NCBI RefSeq assembly: GCF_018024495.1
Contig: NZ_CP071696.1
Coordinates: 3,224,001 to 3,288,000, forward strand
Length of the DNA stretch: 64,000 nucleotides
Source of the DNA: Agromyces archimandritae
GTDB taxonomy: Bacteria > Actinomycetota > Actinomycetes > Actinomycetales > Microbacteriaceae
Reading direction: 5' to 3'
A program made the position numbers and the translations under genes. Shown here one piece after another: positions 1 to 9,137 of this stretch. Every line of letters starts with the position of its first letter. Position 1 is the stretch's first letter. The notes beneath the pieces are model-generated. The model did not search any database and had not been told where the DNA came from. It saw only the letters and a program-made list of their open reading frames with translations.

Positions 1-754
1 TGGTGCCGCGCAGGCGCCGGCCGATGCGCACCGCTTCCTCGAGCGACCATGCGCCGTTCGGGTCGAGCGTGATCCGGGCATCCGGGAACCTCGCTGCGAG
101 CGCCTCGACCGCATCCGCCTCGTCATCGCCTGCGAACACACCGCCCTTGAGCTTGAAGTCGGCGAAACCGTAGCGCTCCCGGGCTGCCTCGGCGAGCGCG
201 ACCACCGCATCCGGCGTCAGCGCCTCCTCCCGGCGGACGCGGGCCCACGCATCCTCGCCGTCCGGCTCGCGCAGGTACGGCAGCCGGGTACGGTCGGCGT
301 CGCCCACGTAGAAGAGGTAGCCGAGCATGGGCACGCTTGCCCGCTGCTGGCCCTCGCCGAGCAGCTCCGCGACGGGAATCCCGAGGAATCGGCCGTGCAG
401 GTCGAGGAGGGCGGATTCGATGCCGGTCACGGCGTGGATCGTCGTGCGCAGGTCGAAGGTCTGCAGACCGCGGCCGCCGTCGTCTCGATCGGCGAAGCGT
501 GCGGCGATCCCCCGGAGCAGGGAACGGTATCGGGCGACGGGGCGCCCGATGAGGAGGGCTCCCGCTTCCTCGATCGTCGACCGGATCGGTTCGCCGCCGG
601 GCACTTCGCCGAGCCCGTCTCGTCCGTCCGAGTCGGTGATGATGACGATGTTGCGGGTGAAGAACGGGCCGTGGGCGCCTGAGAGGTTCAGGAGCATCGA
701 GTCGTGGCCGGCGACCGGGATCGCTTGCACCCGGGCGATGGTCGGAGTGCTCAT
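1..754 (-). CDS. gudD: Glucarate dehydratase, C-terminus beyond window edge
   Basis: Dehydrates D-glucarate (and L-idarate) to 5-dehydro-4-deoxy-D-glucarate; enolase superfamily, cytoplasmic, Mg-dependent. The visible 251 codons track E. coli GudD almost residue for residue, including an N-terminal IPVAGHDSM segment, [15 protein letters not shown] near residues 93-107, the K-x-K catalytic motif KLK at 201-203 and the metal-binding D231/N233 in DPNGAWSL. The family is about 445 residues, so roughly 190 residues, including the catalytic His, lie outside the window. The ATG start has GGAGG upstream. It follows kdgD after 34 bp and is last in the aldarate gene string within this window. Function is secure by family similarity. 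Confidence 0.93.
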   Translation of the reverse strand, partial: MSTPTIARVQAIPVAGHDSMLLNLSGAHGPFFTRNIVIITDSDGRDGLGEVPGGEPIRSTIEEAGALLIGRPVARYRSLLRGIAARFADRDDGGRGLQTFDLRTTIHAVTGIESALLDLHGRFLGIPVAELLGEGQQRASVPMLGYLFYVGDADRTRLPYLREPDGEDAWARVRREEALTPDAVVALAEAARERYGFADFKLKGGVFAGDDEADAVEALAARFPDARITLDPNGAWSLEEAVRIGRRLRGT

Positions 755-788
755 TTCCCACCCTCCGGGGAGTTCAGGCGCTTCGCTC

Positions 789-1724
789 TCATCGGACGGG
801 CTCCGGCTCGATCCCGGCAGCGACGATCAGCGCGCCGAGGTCGGCGACGTCCTGCTCGCCGAGGTCGGTGAGGGGCGGGCGTACGGGCCCTACGGGGCGG
901 CCGATGATGTCGAGGCCGGCTTTGATGATGGAGACCCCGTATCCTTCGCCGCGGTCCCGGATGTCCGCATACGGCAGCACGAAGCGCGCGAGCTTCTCAT
1001 TGATCGCCGTCCGGTCCTGTGCGCGCACATCGCGGTAGAAGTCGAGTGCGAACTCGGGCACGAAGTTGAACATGGCGGACGAGTAGGTGCTCATGCCCAT
1101 CTGCAAGAGCGGCAGGGCGTAGACCTCGGCCGTCGGGAGCCCGCCGAGGTAGAACAGGCGATCGCCGTTCAGCGATGTCACCTTGGCGAGGTGCTCGATG
1201 TCGCCGAGCGCGTCTTTGAAGCCGATGAAGTTCTCGTGGGCACCTGCGAGGGAGGCGATCGTCTCGGCCGAGTAGACGGCGTTCGCACGGTTGTAGACGA
1301 TGAGCGGAAGTCTCGTGGAGTCGGCGATCGCACCGACGTGTTCGCGCAGACCTTCTTGCGAGCATTCCGTGAGGTACGGCGGAAGGATGAGGAGGCCTTC
1401 GGCGCCGGCGTCCTCGGCAGCCTGCGCGTTGGCGATCGCGTTCTTCGTCCATCCGCCGGCCGATCCCAGCACGGGCACTTCGGGGCGGGACGCTTCGACG
1501 GCGGCGCGGATGACGCGTGCGTTCTCCTCAGGAGTGAGGCTGAATCCCTCGCCGGTGCCGCCGGCGGCGAACAGTCCGCCCACCTCGTAGCTCGCCTGCC
1601 AGGCGACATGCTCCCGGTACGTCGCCTCGTCGAACTCGAGATCTGCGGTGAAGGCCGTGGCGGGGAAGGAGAGCAGGCCGTCTTTGAGATGTCGGGCCAG
1701 CTCTGCCGGAGTGAAGTTCGTCAC
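789..1724 (-). CDS. kdgD: 5-dehydro-4-deoxyglucarate dehydratase (decarboxylating)
   Basis: Class I aldolase-fold enzyme of the DapA/NAL superfamily. It converts 5-dehydro-4-deoxyglucarate to 2-oxoglutarate semialdehyde with loss of CO2 and water, the step after GudD. The 311-residue length is typical. The GTGE substrate-carboxylate motif is at 57-60, the YNR tyrosine at 144, and the Schiff-base lysine is K170 in IGFKDALGD. The start is GTG, preceded by AGGAG at a normal distance. The gene lies between a GntR regulator and gudD on the same strand, which fixes its pathway role. No semialdehyde dehydrogenase, the final step to 2-oxoglutarate, is seen in the window. Confidence 0.93.
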   Translation of the reverse strand: MTNFTPAELARHLKDGLLSFPATAFTADLEFDEATYREHVAWQASYEVGGLFAAGGTGEGFSLTPEENARVIRAAVEASRPEVPVLGSAGGWTKNAIANAQAAEDAGAEGLLILPPYLTECSQEGLREHVGAIADSTRLPLIVYNRANAVYSAETIASLAGAHENFIGFKDALGDIEHLAKVTSLNGDRLFYLGGLPTAEVYALPLLQMGMSTYSSAMFNFVPEFALDFYRDVRAQDRTAINEKLARFVLPYADIRDRGEGYGVSIIKAGLDIIGRPVGPVRPPLTDLGEQDVADLGALIVAAGIEPEPVR

Positions 1725-1812
1725 TGTTGGGGACTCCTGTCGTGGCTGTGCCCCTTCACGCTAGGTGGGTCGTGGATGCCCAAACAAGCCGAATTCGGCA
1801 TGGCGCAATACC

Positions 1813-2535
1813 TCAGCTGTATCGATGCTGCTCGCGTCGATCGGGCTCGATGCCGTCGACGGTGCGACGCCGCTCGGACGCGACGAGATGCGCCCGCATC
1901 GCAGCCTGCGCCGCGAGCGGATCCGACCGCTCGATCGCATCCGCGATCGCGGAATGCTCCGCCCGAACGGAGGCCGTCGCCGCCGGCAGACGATCGCCGT
2001 GCGCGATCCTCGAAGCGGGGACGACGATCGCCCGTGCGCCGATGCGGTCGAGCGCGGCCGCGAGGTATCGGTTCCCGGCGGCGCGGGCGATCGTCCGATG
2101 GAATCGGAAGTCGGCGTCGACGCTGTCGGACGGGCGCCGAGCGGCGTCGATCGCCTCGAGTGCGGCGCGCATCTCGACCAGGTCGGCCTCGGAGCGGTGC
2201 CGTGCGGCCGATGCGGCCGCTTCGGTCTCGATGGCGGTTCGGAACACGACCAGCTCGCCGCGTTCGGCATCGCTGCGTGCGGTGAGCCACGTATCGTCGC
2301 CCTGCTCGGCCGGAGGAGTCAGTGCGTAGCTGCCCGATCCTGTGCGCGTACGCACGTACCCGAGGGTCTTGAGGCGCTGCAGCGCCTCGCGGACGGCGGC
2401 CCGGCTCGCGCCGAACTCCGCGGAGAGCTTCGCCTCGCTCGGCAACCGCTCCCCGGGCGCGATGTCCCCGTCGACGATGCGATCGGAGAGCGCTCGGGCG
2501 ATCTGCTCGCCGCGGGAGAGGGGCACCGTCCTCAC
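1813..2535 (-). CDS. GntR family (FCD subfamily) transcriptional regulator
   Basis: 240-residue DNA-binding regulator. The N-terminal winged helix (about residues 5-72) contains the classic IVDGDIAPGERLPSEAKLS helix-turn-helix segment. The C-terminal all-helical FCD effector domain (about 85-230) has an F-R-F-H-R metal/ligand motif. The true start is taken as the GTG at 2535, which overlaps the stop of the upstream dehydratase as GTGA. The reading frame is open further upstream, but that part only shadows the neighbour. Co-location suggests it senses an aldarate or a pathway intermediate and controls this locus; that is inference. Confidence 0.88.
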   Translation of the reverse strand: MRTVPLSRGEQIARALSDRIVDGDIAPGERLPSEAKLSAEFGASRAAVREALQRLKTLGYVRTRTGSGSYALTPPAEQGDDTWLTARSDAERGELVVFRTAIETEAAASAARHRSEADLVEMRAALEAIDAARRPSDSVDADFRFHRTIARAAGNRYLAAALDRIGARAIVVPASRIAHGDRLPAATASVRAEHSAIADAIERSDPLAAQAAMRAHLVASERRRTVDGIEPDRREQHRYS

Positions 2536-3662
2536 CCGCCGATCGTGACGCGTTCCGTGACCCAAGCCCGGGCCTGATCGCTGAAGGTGAACCCGAGACC
2601 CGGTCGATCCGGGACGATCATCCGGCCGTCGCGGGTCTCGAGCCGCTCGTTGAAGAGCGGGTCGAGCCAGTCGAAGTGCTCGACCCAGGGTTCCCGCGGG
2701 TAGCACGCCGCGAGGTGCAGATGGATCTCCATCGCGAAATGCGGGGCGAGGTCGAGATCGGCTCGGTCGGCAAGGGTCAGCAGGCGCATGAACTGGGTGA
2801 TCCCGCCGACTCTGGGTGCGTCGGGCTGGATGACGTCGCAGGATCGGGCTTCGATGAGGCGCTCGTGTTCGGCGACCGATGCGAGCATCTCACCGGTGGC
2901 GATCGGGGTGTCGAGTGCGCGGGCCAGGTCGGCGTGACCCTCGGCGTCGTATGCGTCGAGGGGCTCTTCGATCCACACGAGGCCGAGTTCTTCGAGCCGC
3001 CGGCCCATTCGGAGCGCCGTCGTGCGGTCCCACTGCTGGTTGGCATCGACCATGAGCGGCACGTCGTCTCCGATGTGCTCGCGCACGGCGTGCACGCGAC
3101 GCAGGTCTTCGGAGGTGTCGGGCAGGCCCACCTTCATCTTGATGCCGCCGATGCCGTCCTCGAGAGATCGGCGCGCGCGATCCTTCACCTCTTCGATCGA
3201 GGCGTTCAGGAAGCCGCCCGAGGTGTTGTACGTGCGCACGGAGTCGCGATGGGCGCCGAGCAGTTTCGAGAGCGGAAGGCCCGCACGCTTGGCCTTGAGG
3301 TCGTAGAGCGCGATGTCGATCGCGGCGAGCGCCTGCGTGGCGACGCCGGATCGCCCGACCGAAGCGCCGGCCCAGAGCAGCTTCACATAGAGCTTCTGGA
3401 TGTCGTTCGGGTCTTCGCCGATGGCCGCATCGGCGATCTCTTTGGCGTGCGCATACTGGGCGGGGCCGCCGCCGCGTTTCGAGTAGCTGAAACCGTGACC
3501 GGCGAATCCCTGTTCCGTGGTGATCTCGGCGAGCAGGAAGGCGACCTCCGTCATCGGCTTCTGGCGTCCGGTGAACACTTTGGCGTCCGAGATCGGCACG
3601 TGGAGCGGCAGGCGCAGGGTCGAGAGCACGATCGATCGGATGGCGTCCGGGGTGTAGGTCAT
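2532..3662 (-). CDS. Galactarate/L-talarate dehydratase, enolase superfamily
   Basis: 376 residues, strongly resembling Salmonella L-talarate/galactarate dehydratase (for example VSDAKVLTGRQKP-like and LLWAGASVGRSG segments). It would dehydrate galactarate or talarate to the same 5-dehydro-4-deoxyglucarate made by GudD. The K-x-K motif KMK is at 175-177, metal ligands are D206, E232 and E258, and the general-acid/base His is H308 in APHFAMEIHLH. The ATG start has a strong GAGGAGG site. It follows lysR by 54 bp and overlaps gntR by 4 bp, so it is probably the first catabolic gene of the operon. Substrate choice within the subgroup is inferred from similarity only. Confidence 0.88.
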   Translation of the reverse strand: MTYTPDAIRSIVLSTLRLPLHVPISDAKVFTGRQKPMTEVAFLLAEITTEQGFAGHGFSYSKRGGGPAQYAHAKEIADAAIGEDPNDIQKLYVKLLWAGASVGRSGVATQALAAIDIALYDLKAKRAGLPLSKLLGAHRDSVRTYNTSGGFLNASIEEVKDRARRSLEDGIGGIKMKVGLPDTSEDLRRVHAVREHIGDDVPLMVDANQQWDRTTALRMGRRLEELGLVWIEEPLDAYDAEGHADLARALDTPIATGEMLASVAEHERLIEARSCDVIQPDAPRVGGITQFMRLLTLADRADLDLAPHFAMEIHLHLAACYPREPWVEHFDWLDPLFNERLETRDGRMIVPDRPGLGFTFSDQARAWVTERVTIGG

Positions 3663-3716
3663 GGGGTCTCCTCCTCGAGAACACCCAGACGCTATCAGAC
3701 AGCTTCGGAATCTGTT

Positions 3717-4607
3717 CTACAGGGCGTCCGAACGGGCGGCGACCAGCTCGAGGGCCCTGCGGAGTGCCGGACTCGCATTGGTCCGACTCCACACCGCGTG
3801 GAGCTCGACCGGGTCGCGGGCCAGGCCGCCGAGGGGGAGGAGCTCGACGCCGTGGACCCCCATGGCGATGGCGGACTCCGGCACGAACGAGATCCCGCGC
3901 CGGGCTGCGACGAGCGCCAGGATCGTCGCGATCTGGCTGACCGTGTGGGCGGTGCGGTCGTGGTCGAGGGGGAGGATGCGGACGGCGAGGTCGTGGAAGT
4001 ACCGGGCCTTCGTCGCCGAGGGCATGATGAACGGTTCGCGGCCGAGCTGTTCGACGGTGGGCGGGTGCGGGGAGTCCGTGAACGGATGGCCGCTCGGAAC
4101 GGCCAGCATGAGGGTCTCGGTGAAGAGGAGGCGCGAGTCGAATCGCTCGAGGTCGAACGGCGGTCTGGCGATGCCGAGATCGAGCGTGCCGTCGGCGAGG
4201 CCTTCCATCTGCCGGGAGGTCACGAGCTCTTCGAGTTCGACGCGCACGCGCGGCAGTTCATCGTCGAGGAGCGTGACGAGGGGGCCGAGGACGTTGTGGG
4301 CGGATGCTGCGGTGAAGCCGATGCGGAGCACGCCACTGGAGCCGGCGGCCACCTCTCGGACGACGACCGGGGCGCGTTCGGCGGTGGCGAGGATCGTGCG
4401 GGCTTCGCGGAGGAAGGCATACCCGGCCGGGGTGACCTCGACCCGCCGGTTGTCGCGCTCGAGCAGGACGACGCCCAGGATCTCCTCGAGCCGTCGGATC
4501 TGCCGGCTGAGCGGCGGCTGGGTCATCCGCAGGCGTTCGGCGGCGCGACCGAAGTGGAGCTCCTCGGCGACGGCGACGAAGCAGCGCAGTTGATCGATGG
4601 TGAACAC
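3717..4607 (-). CDS. LysR family transcriptional regulator
   Basis: 296 residues. The N-terminal winged helix-turn-helix (about 1-60, MFTIDQLRCFVAVAEE... AAERLRMTQPPLSRQ) is followed by a type 2 periplasmic-binding-fold effector domain. The start is GTG at 4607; a shorter start is unlikely because the helix-turn-helix begins at residue 1. It is divergent from the tctCBA transporter and upstream of the aldarate enzymes. The usual LysR arrangement would place its operator in the 139-bp gap and let it activate the divergent transporter genes in response to the imported acid; this is inferred. Confidence 0.9.
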   Translation of the reverse strand: MFTIDQLRCFVAVAEELHFGRAAERLRMTQPPLSRQIRRLEEILGVVLLERDNRRVEVTPAGYAFLREARTILATAERAPVVVREVAAGSSGVLRIGFTAASAHNVLGPLVTLLDDELPRVRVELEELVTSRQMEGLADGTLDLGIARPPFDLERFDSRLLFTETLMLAVPSGHPFTDSPHPPTVEQLGREPFIMPSATKARYFHDLAVRILPLDHDRTAHTVSQIATILALVAARRGISFVPESAIAMGVHGVELLPLGGLARDPVELHAVWSRTNASPALRRALELVAARSDAL

Positions 4608-4644
4608 GATGCGCTGAAGGTATCACGCCATATGAAATCTAGGC

Positions 4645-4673
4645 TTGACCTGAATCCATCGCCTCCCTACTTT
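4645..4673 (+). promoter_or_regulatory. Predicted promoter of tctCBA
   Basis: TTGACC (4645-4650) and TACTTT (4668-4673) are separated by exactly 17 bp, a good sigma-70/SigA match in a GC-rich genome. Just upstream, TATCACGCCATA (4621-4632) and surrounding AT-rich sequence could be part of the LysR operator shared with the divergent regulator gene. Confidence 0.6.
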
Positions 4674-4746
4674 TGGGGGGCACAGCATTGCGGAGCGCAC
4701 CGACCCCCGCCCGTAGGCGACGAAGCCTGCGCCGAAAGGATTCGAC

Positions 4747-5739
4747 ATGAAGATCAAAGCTCTCGCCGTCCTCGGACTCGCCGCCGTCAGCGCAGTCGTG
4801 CTCACCGGGTGCGGCGGCAACGTGGGCGCCGCGGCCGGAAGCAGCGACGACGCAGCCTTCCCCACCCGCGACATCACCCTCACCGTCGGCCAGGACGCCG
4901 GTGGGTCGACGGACCTCATCGCCAGAGCCGTTGCGGCCGGGATGGAGGAGGAACTCGGCGTCGCCGTCCCCGTCGTGAACAAGGCCGGCGCCAACGGCGC
5001 GGTGGCCACGGCCGAAGTCGCCGGCATGGATCCCGACGGCTACAACCTCGTCCTGCTGAACGCATCGCTCATCACGATCACCAACCTCACGCTCGGCGAG
5101 GCCGAGCAGGTCGAACTCGACGATCTCACGGTGCTCAAGGGTCTCTCGCAGGATGACTACGTGCTGGTCGCCAGCAAGGCCTCCGGGATCGAGAGCTTCG
5201 ACGATCTGACGGTGGTCGACAAGCTCAGCTACGGCACCACGGGTGTCGGTACCGGTTCGCAGCTCGCACAGGCGATCCTGTTCGGCGAGGCCGGGGTCGC
5301 CGGCACGGACGTCCCCTTCGATTCGGGTTCGCCGGCGCTGACGGCGGTCATGGGCGACCAGGTGCAGGTCGCGACGATCCAGCTCGGCGAGGCCAAGCCG
5401 CAGATCGATGCGGGTACGGTCACACCGCTCGTCGTCTTCTCGGCGGAGCGCAACCCGTTCCTCGAGGATGTGCCGACGGCGACGGAGCTCGGATACGACG
5501 TCCCCGTCTCGCAGTTCCGTGCGGTCGCGGCCCCGGCCGGGCTGCCGCAGGACATCGAGGACGCGCTGGTCGCCGCGATCGACGCAGCACTCGCGAGCAA
5601 GGAGTACCAGGCGTTCAACGAGAACAACCTGCTCACCCCGCACGAGATCTCGGGCGATGACGTCGTCGCCGAATGGAACGGTCTGCTCGAGAAGTACGCT
5701 GGACTCGTCGAGGACAACGGCATCTCGCTGACCGACTGA
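4747..5739 (+). CDS. tctC: Tripartite tricarboxylate transporter substrate-binding lipoprotein (TctC/Bug family)
   Basis: 330 residues. A signal peptide ends in the lipobox LTGC (Cys22), so the protein should be a lipoprotein on the outer face of the membrane. The mature part is a Bug-type two-lobe binding protein with the usual DITLTVGQDAGGSTDLIAR start and KAGANGA motif that clamp a carboxylate. AAAGGA precedes the ATG. It is the first gene of tctC-tctB-tctA. Adjacent aldarate enzymes make glucarate or galactarate the likely ligand, although this family also binds citrate and other dicarboxylates. Confidence 0.92.
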   Translation: MKIKALAVLGLAAVSAVVLTGCGGNVGAAAGSSDDAAFPTRDITLTVGQDAGGSTDLIARAVAAGMEEELGVAVPVVNKAGANGAVATAEVAGMDPDGYNLVLLNASLITITNLTLGEAEQVELDDLTVLKGLSQDDYVLVASKASGIESFDDLTVVDKLSYGTTGVGTGSQLAQAILFGEAGVAGTDVPFDSGSPALTAVMGDQVQVATIQLGEAKPQIDAGTVTPLVVFSAERNPFLEDVPTATELGYDVPVSQFRAVAAPAGLPQDIEDALVAAIDAALASKEYQAFNENNLLTPHEISGDDVVAEWNGLLEKYAGLVEDNGISLTD

Positions 5740-5811
5740 CCGCACCGTGGGGTGCACGGCCGCCGAGCCCGCCGTGCCCCCACGGCCATGAGCCGACGAA
5801 GGAGCTGGCAC

Positions 5812-6324
5812 ATGACGAGCCCGGGCCTGGGCGCAGTGCCGCCTGCAGCCGACACCACGCCGGTGCCGATCGACGAGTCTGCGGAACCGGCGGGGCCGCT
5901 CAACAATCTCATCGCAGCCGGTGCGACGGCCGCCCTCGGCGTCTACGGCTTCGTGAGCTCGTTCGCCTTCGGCATCGGCACCCCGCAGTCGCCCGGCCCC
6001 GGCCTCTGGCCGATGCTGATCAGCGCGGCGGTCGTCGTCCTCTCCCTCGCGCAGATCATCGTCGGCCGCCGCGGCGGCGGGGGAGAGGTCTTCGTTCGGG
6101 GATCCTGGATGGCAGCGGCGGGCCTGGCCACCCTGATCGCCTACGTCGCAGTGCTCCCGTTCATCGGCTTCGAGATCCCGACGCTCCTGCTCACGGCGGT
6201 ATGGATGCGTTTCCTCGGCCATGAGACGTGGCTCGCCACGGCGATCACCGCGGTGAGCGTCGTCGTGGTCTTTTACCTGGTTTTCGTCGTCGCCTTGTCG
6301 ACGGCCGTTCCCCACTTGTTCTGA
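5812..6324 (+). CDS. tctB: Tripartite tricarboxylate transporter small membrane subunit (TctB)
   Basis: 170 residues with about four predicted membrane helices (roughly residues 28-50, 58-75, 95-115 and 125-160), the TctB architecture. The small subunit partners the 12-helix TctA permease. The ATG at 5812 has GAAGGAG 7 nt upstream; the open frame extends 20 codons further but without a site. The GIGTPQSPGPGLWP stretch between the first two helices is typical of the family. It lies 72 bp after tctC and 15 bp before tctA, in one operon. Confidence 0.88.
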   Translation: MTSPGLGAVPPAADTTPVPIDESAEPAGPLNNLIAAGATAALGVYGFVSSFAFGIGTPQSPGPGLWPMLISAAVVVLSLAQIIVGRRGGGGEVFVRGSWMAAAGLATLIAYVAVLPFIGFEIPTLLLTAVWMRFLGHETWLATAITAVSVVVVFYLVFVVALSTAVPHLF

Positions 6325-6339
6325 CGGAGGCCCGACCGC

Positions 6340-7860
6340 ATGGACATCCAGCCGGTGCTCGACGGGTTCGCCACCGTATTCGAGCCCATGAACCTGCTCT
6401 ACTGCCTGATCGGCGTCGTCGTCGGCATGTTCGTCGGCGTCCTCCCCGGGCTCGGCCCTGCGGCGACGATCGCGATCCTGTTGCCGATCACCTTCGGCAT
6501 CGAACCGGTCACGGCCATCATCATGCTCGCCGGGATCTTCTACGGTGCGCAATACGGCGGCACGATCACCTCCGTCCTCCTCCGCCTTCCCGGGGAGGCG
6601 AGTTCGGTGGTCACCGTGTTCGACGGCTATGCCCTCGCGAAACGCGGGAAGGCGGGCACCGCACTCGGTATCGCGGCGATCGGCTCGTTCATCGGCGGCA
6701 CCGTCGCGATCATCGGGCTCACCTTCCTCGCTCCGCTCGTCGCGGGCTGGGCGCTCGAATTCGGCCCGGCCGAGTACGCCGGGCTCGCGCTGCTCGGCAT
6801 CCTGCTCGTCGCCACCATCTCATCCGGATCGAAGCTGAAGGCGGTCATCGCCGCGACGGTCGGCCTCCTGCTCGCGACGATCGGCCGCGATCCGTTCACC
6901 GGCACCGGGCGGTTCACCTTCGACAACCTGCAACTCGTCGACGGCATCGACTTCGTTCCGATCGCCATGGGGCTCTTCGGTCTCGGAGAGATCCTGTACG
7001 GCCTCGAAGAACGCCACCGTGCACAGGCCCTCACCCCGGCCAAGATGACCAGCGTCTGGCCGAGCCGTTCCGACCTCGCACGGTCGACCGGCGCATTCGG
7101 CAGGGGTTCCGTCCTCGGTTTCCTGCTCGGCCTGCTCCCGGGCGGCGGGGCGACGATCGCCTCGATGGCGGGGTACGCCGTCGAGAAGAAGGTGTCGAAG
7201 AAGCCGGAACTGTTCGGCCACGGCGCGATCCAGGGCGTCGCCGGGCCGGAGACCGCCAACAATGCGGCGGCGACCAGCTCGTTCATTCCGCTCCTCACGC
7301 TCGGCATCCCGGCGAACGCGACGATGGCGATCATGTTCGGCGCGTTGCTCATCCAGGGCATCACTCCTGGCCCGCAACTGGTCAGCGATCACCCCGACCT
7401 GTTCTGGGGCGTCGTCAACTCGATGTACCTCGGCAACGTGCTGTTGCTGTTGATGTCGCTGCCGCTGGTCGGGGTCTTCGTCCGGGTGCTGAGCGTTCGC
7501 GCGGCGATCCTGGCACCCATCACGGCGCTGATCACGCTGATCGGCGCCTACACGATCCGGAACTCCGTCTTCGACGTCGGCCTGGTCGTCGCGTTCGGCG
7601 CGATCGGCTACCTGATGAAGAAGACCGGCTTCGAACCCGGTCCGCTCGTACTCGCCTTCGTCCTCGGGGCGCTGCTCGAGGACAACGTCCGTCGTGCCCT
7701 GCTCATCTTCGACGGCAACCTCGGCGGGTTCTTCACCCGGCCCATCTCGGGTGTGCTGATCGGTCTGGTGATCGTCGTGATCGTGCTGCCCATCATCCGA
7801 TCGGCGATCAAGAAGTCGCAGGGCGCCAAGGAGCTCGTGGAGTCCGGCAGCCGCCGCTGA
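6340..7860 (+). CDS. tctA: Tripartite tricarboxylate transporter large permease (TctA)
   Basis: 506 residues, polytopic, with many hydrophobic helices. Family hallmarks are the glycine-rich GVLPGLGPAATIAILLP near the N-terminus and a matching GLLPGGGATIASMAGYAVEKK about 280 residues in; these two repeats form the transport path. It forms the secondary transporter that takes the solute delivered by TctC. GGAGG lies upstream of the ATG. No gene for the semialdehyde dehydrogenase follows; the operon appears to end here. Confidence 0.92.
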   Translation: MDIQPVLDGFATVFEPMNLLYCLIGVVVGMFVGVLPGLGPAATIAILLPITFGIEPVTAIIMLAGIFYGAQYGGTITSVLLRLPGEASSVVTVFDGYALAKRGKAGTALGIAAIGSFIGGTVAIIGLTFLAPLVAGWALEFGPAEYAGLALLGILLVATISSGSKLKAVIAATVGLLLATIGRDPFTGTGRFTFDNLQLVDGIDFVPIAMGLFGLGEILYGLEERHRAQALTPAKMTSVWPSRSDLARSTGAFGRGSVLGFLLGLLPGGGATIASMAGYAVEKKVSKKPELFGHGAIQGVAGPETANNAAATSSFIPLLTLGIPANATMAIMFGALLIQGITPGPQLVSDHPDLFWGVVNSMYLGNVLLLLMSLPLVGVFVRVLSVRAAILAPITALITLIGAYTIRNSVFDVGLVVAFGAIGYLMKKTGFEPGPLVLAFVLGALLEDNVRRALLIFDGNLGGFFTRPISGVLIGLVIVVIVLPIIRSAIKKSQGAKELVESGSRR

Positions 7861-7883
7861 TCGCGATGCGGCGTCTCGGCGGC

Positions 7884-8055
7884 ATAGGGGGCGGGACCGA
7901 GCTCGGACGTACCACCTGCCGTGAGGGAGGATCGTGCGGCCGCGAGAGCGTCCTGCAATCGCTGATGCACCTGGCGGAGTTCTCGGCCCCAGGCGATGAG
8001 CCGGTGCGTTTCGCGCTCAGTCACGGGAGCGCGAAGGAGTGGATGAGGCCATCAT
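7884..8055 (-). pseudogene. Fragment of a hemerythrin-like domain gene
   Basis: About 45 codons from 8024 read VTERETHRLIAWGRELRQVH... and resemble the first helix of actinobacterial hemerythrin-domain proteins (typically RLIAW-xx-ELR-x-xHxRLRxAL). After about residue 45 the frame runs into DNA antisense to the end of tctA and similarity is lost. Upstream, ATGATG at 8055/8052 with AAGGA encodes 12 codons that would join this frame if one base were added in the CCC before GTG. I read it as a decayed, 3'-truncated gene. The identification rests on a short segment, so confidence is low. Confidence 0.35.
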
Positions 8056-8140
8056 CGTTCCTTCTGGTTCGACGCCTCCATGCCTGGCACGGCCTGCCAC
8101 CGACACGCGACGCTGACACGCACTCTACCGGCTGCCCTAT

Positions 8141-8217
8141 TGGGGTGAGTAACGGGGCTTGAACCCGCGACCTCCTGGACCACAACCAGGCGCTCTACCA
8201 ACTGAGCTATACCCACC
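8141..8217 (-). tRNA. tRNA-His (GTG)
   Basis: Cloverleaf on the minus strand: acceptor GTGGGTA pairs with TACTCAC, the anticodon loop carries GTG, and the TTCAAGC T-loop is present. Position 8217 supplies the extra G(-1) expected of tRNA-His; the discriminator is C and a CCA tail is encoded (8141-8143). Confidence 0.96.
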
Positions 8218-8281
8218 ATGTGCCCCAGCACAGCGGCCGGGGCAACCGCTCTAGGTTACTACAGTTCCGAGGGGTCCGCGT

Positions 8282-8911
8282 TCACGCCTGGGCGGCGCCG
8301 GCGGCGTCCTCGGCGACGATCTCGGCGGCGATCGCCTGCAGGTCCTGCGTGGTCGGGCCGGGCTCGGCGACGAAAACCGCGCGACGGTAGTAGCGCAGTT
8401 CGCGGATCGATTCGAGGATGTCGGCGAGGGCGCGGTGGCCGCCGTTCTTGGCGGGCGCGTTGAAGTAGACGCGGGGGAACCAGCGCCGGGCGAGCTCCTT
8501 GATGGAGGAAACGTCGACGCTCCGGTAGTGCAGGTGGGCGTCGAGGCGCGGCATGAACTTCGCGATGAACGCGCGGTCGGTGCCGATCGTGTTGCCGGCG
8601 AGGGGCGCTTTCTGCTCCTCGGGGATGTGCTTCAGCACGTACTCGAGCACCTGGTACTCGGCGTCGGCGACGCTCACGCCGCCCGGGATCTCCTCGAGCA
8701 GCCCCGAGGTCAGGTGCATCTCGCGCACGAAGTCGCTCATCGTCTCGAGGGAGGAGGGATCGGGCCGGATGACGATGTCGATGCCCTCGTCGACGGGGTT
8801 CAGTTCGTAGTCGGTGATGACGACGGCGATCTCGACCAGTTCGTCGACCTCGAGGTCGAGCCCGGTCATCTCGCAATCGATCCAGACCAGCCGGTCGCTC
8901 GTTGAAGACAT
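8282..8911 (-). CDS. orn: Oligoribonuclease
   Basis: 3'-5' exoribonuclease of the DEDDh family that degrades 2-5-nt RNA oligomers (and pGpG) to mononucleotides. The 209-residue length is typical. Catalytic Exo I residues are D12 and E14 in WIDCEMTGLD; Exo II has the GNTIGTDRAFI segment; Exo III has the His in NGGHRALADI. On the minus strand TAGAAT (8918-8923) sits 6 nt before the ATG, so the mRNA is probably leaderless. It is flanked by two tRNA genes on the same strand. Confidence 0.95.
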   Translation of the reverse strand: MSSTSDRLVWIDCEMTGLDLEVDELVEIAVVITDYELNPVDEGIDIVIRPDPSSLETMSDFVREMHLTSGLLEEIPGGVSVADAEYQVLEYVLKHIPEEQKAPLAGNTIGTDRAFIAKFMPRLDAHLHYRSVDVSSIKELARRWFPRVYFNAPAKNGGHRALADILESIRELRYYRRAVFVAEPGPTTQDLQAIAAEIVAEDAAGAAQA

Positions 8912-8942
8912 GCTGAGATTCTAACGACCGGCACCGACACGG

Positions 8943-9015
8943 CCCCCCCGGAGAGATTCGAACTCCCGACCAAGTGGGTAGAAACCACCTGCTCTGTCCA
9001 CTGAGCTACGGGGGG
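8943..9015 (-). tRNA. tRNA-Arg (TCT)
   Basis: Minus-strand cloverleaf: acceptor CCCCCCG/CGGGGGG, D-arm AGCTCAGTGGACAGAGC, anticodon loop TTTCTAC giving TCT, T-loop TTCGAAT, discriminator G. CCA is not encoded. Confidence 0.95.
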
Positions 9016-9137
9016 TCGGGGCGCATGCGGCCGCCTCAGACAGCATAACGACCCGGGCGATGGATGGCCGACCGCCGCCCCGCGGCGCCGGCGGCGGTCG
9101 GGCGGTCACGGGAGCGGATGCCGGATCCCGCGACCGG

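Noticed and set aside
2536..2706. N-terminal 57-codon extension of the GntR regulator
   Set aside because: It is antisense-frame shadow of the upstream dehydratase end; the GTGA overlap and helix-turn-helix position favour GTG 2535.
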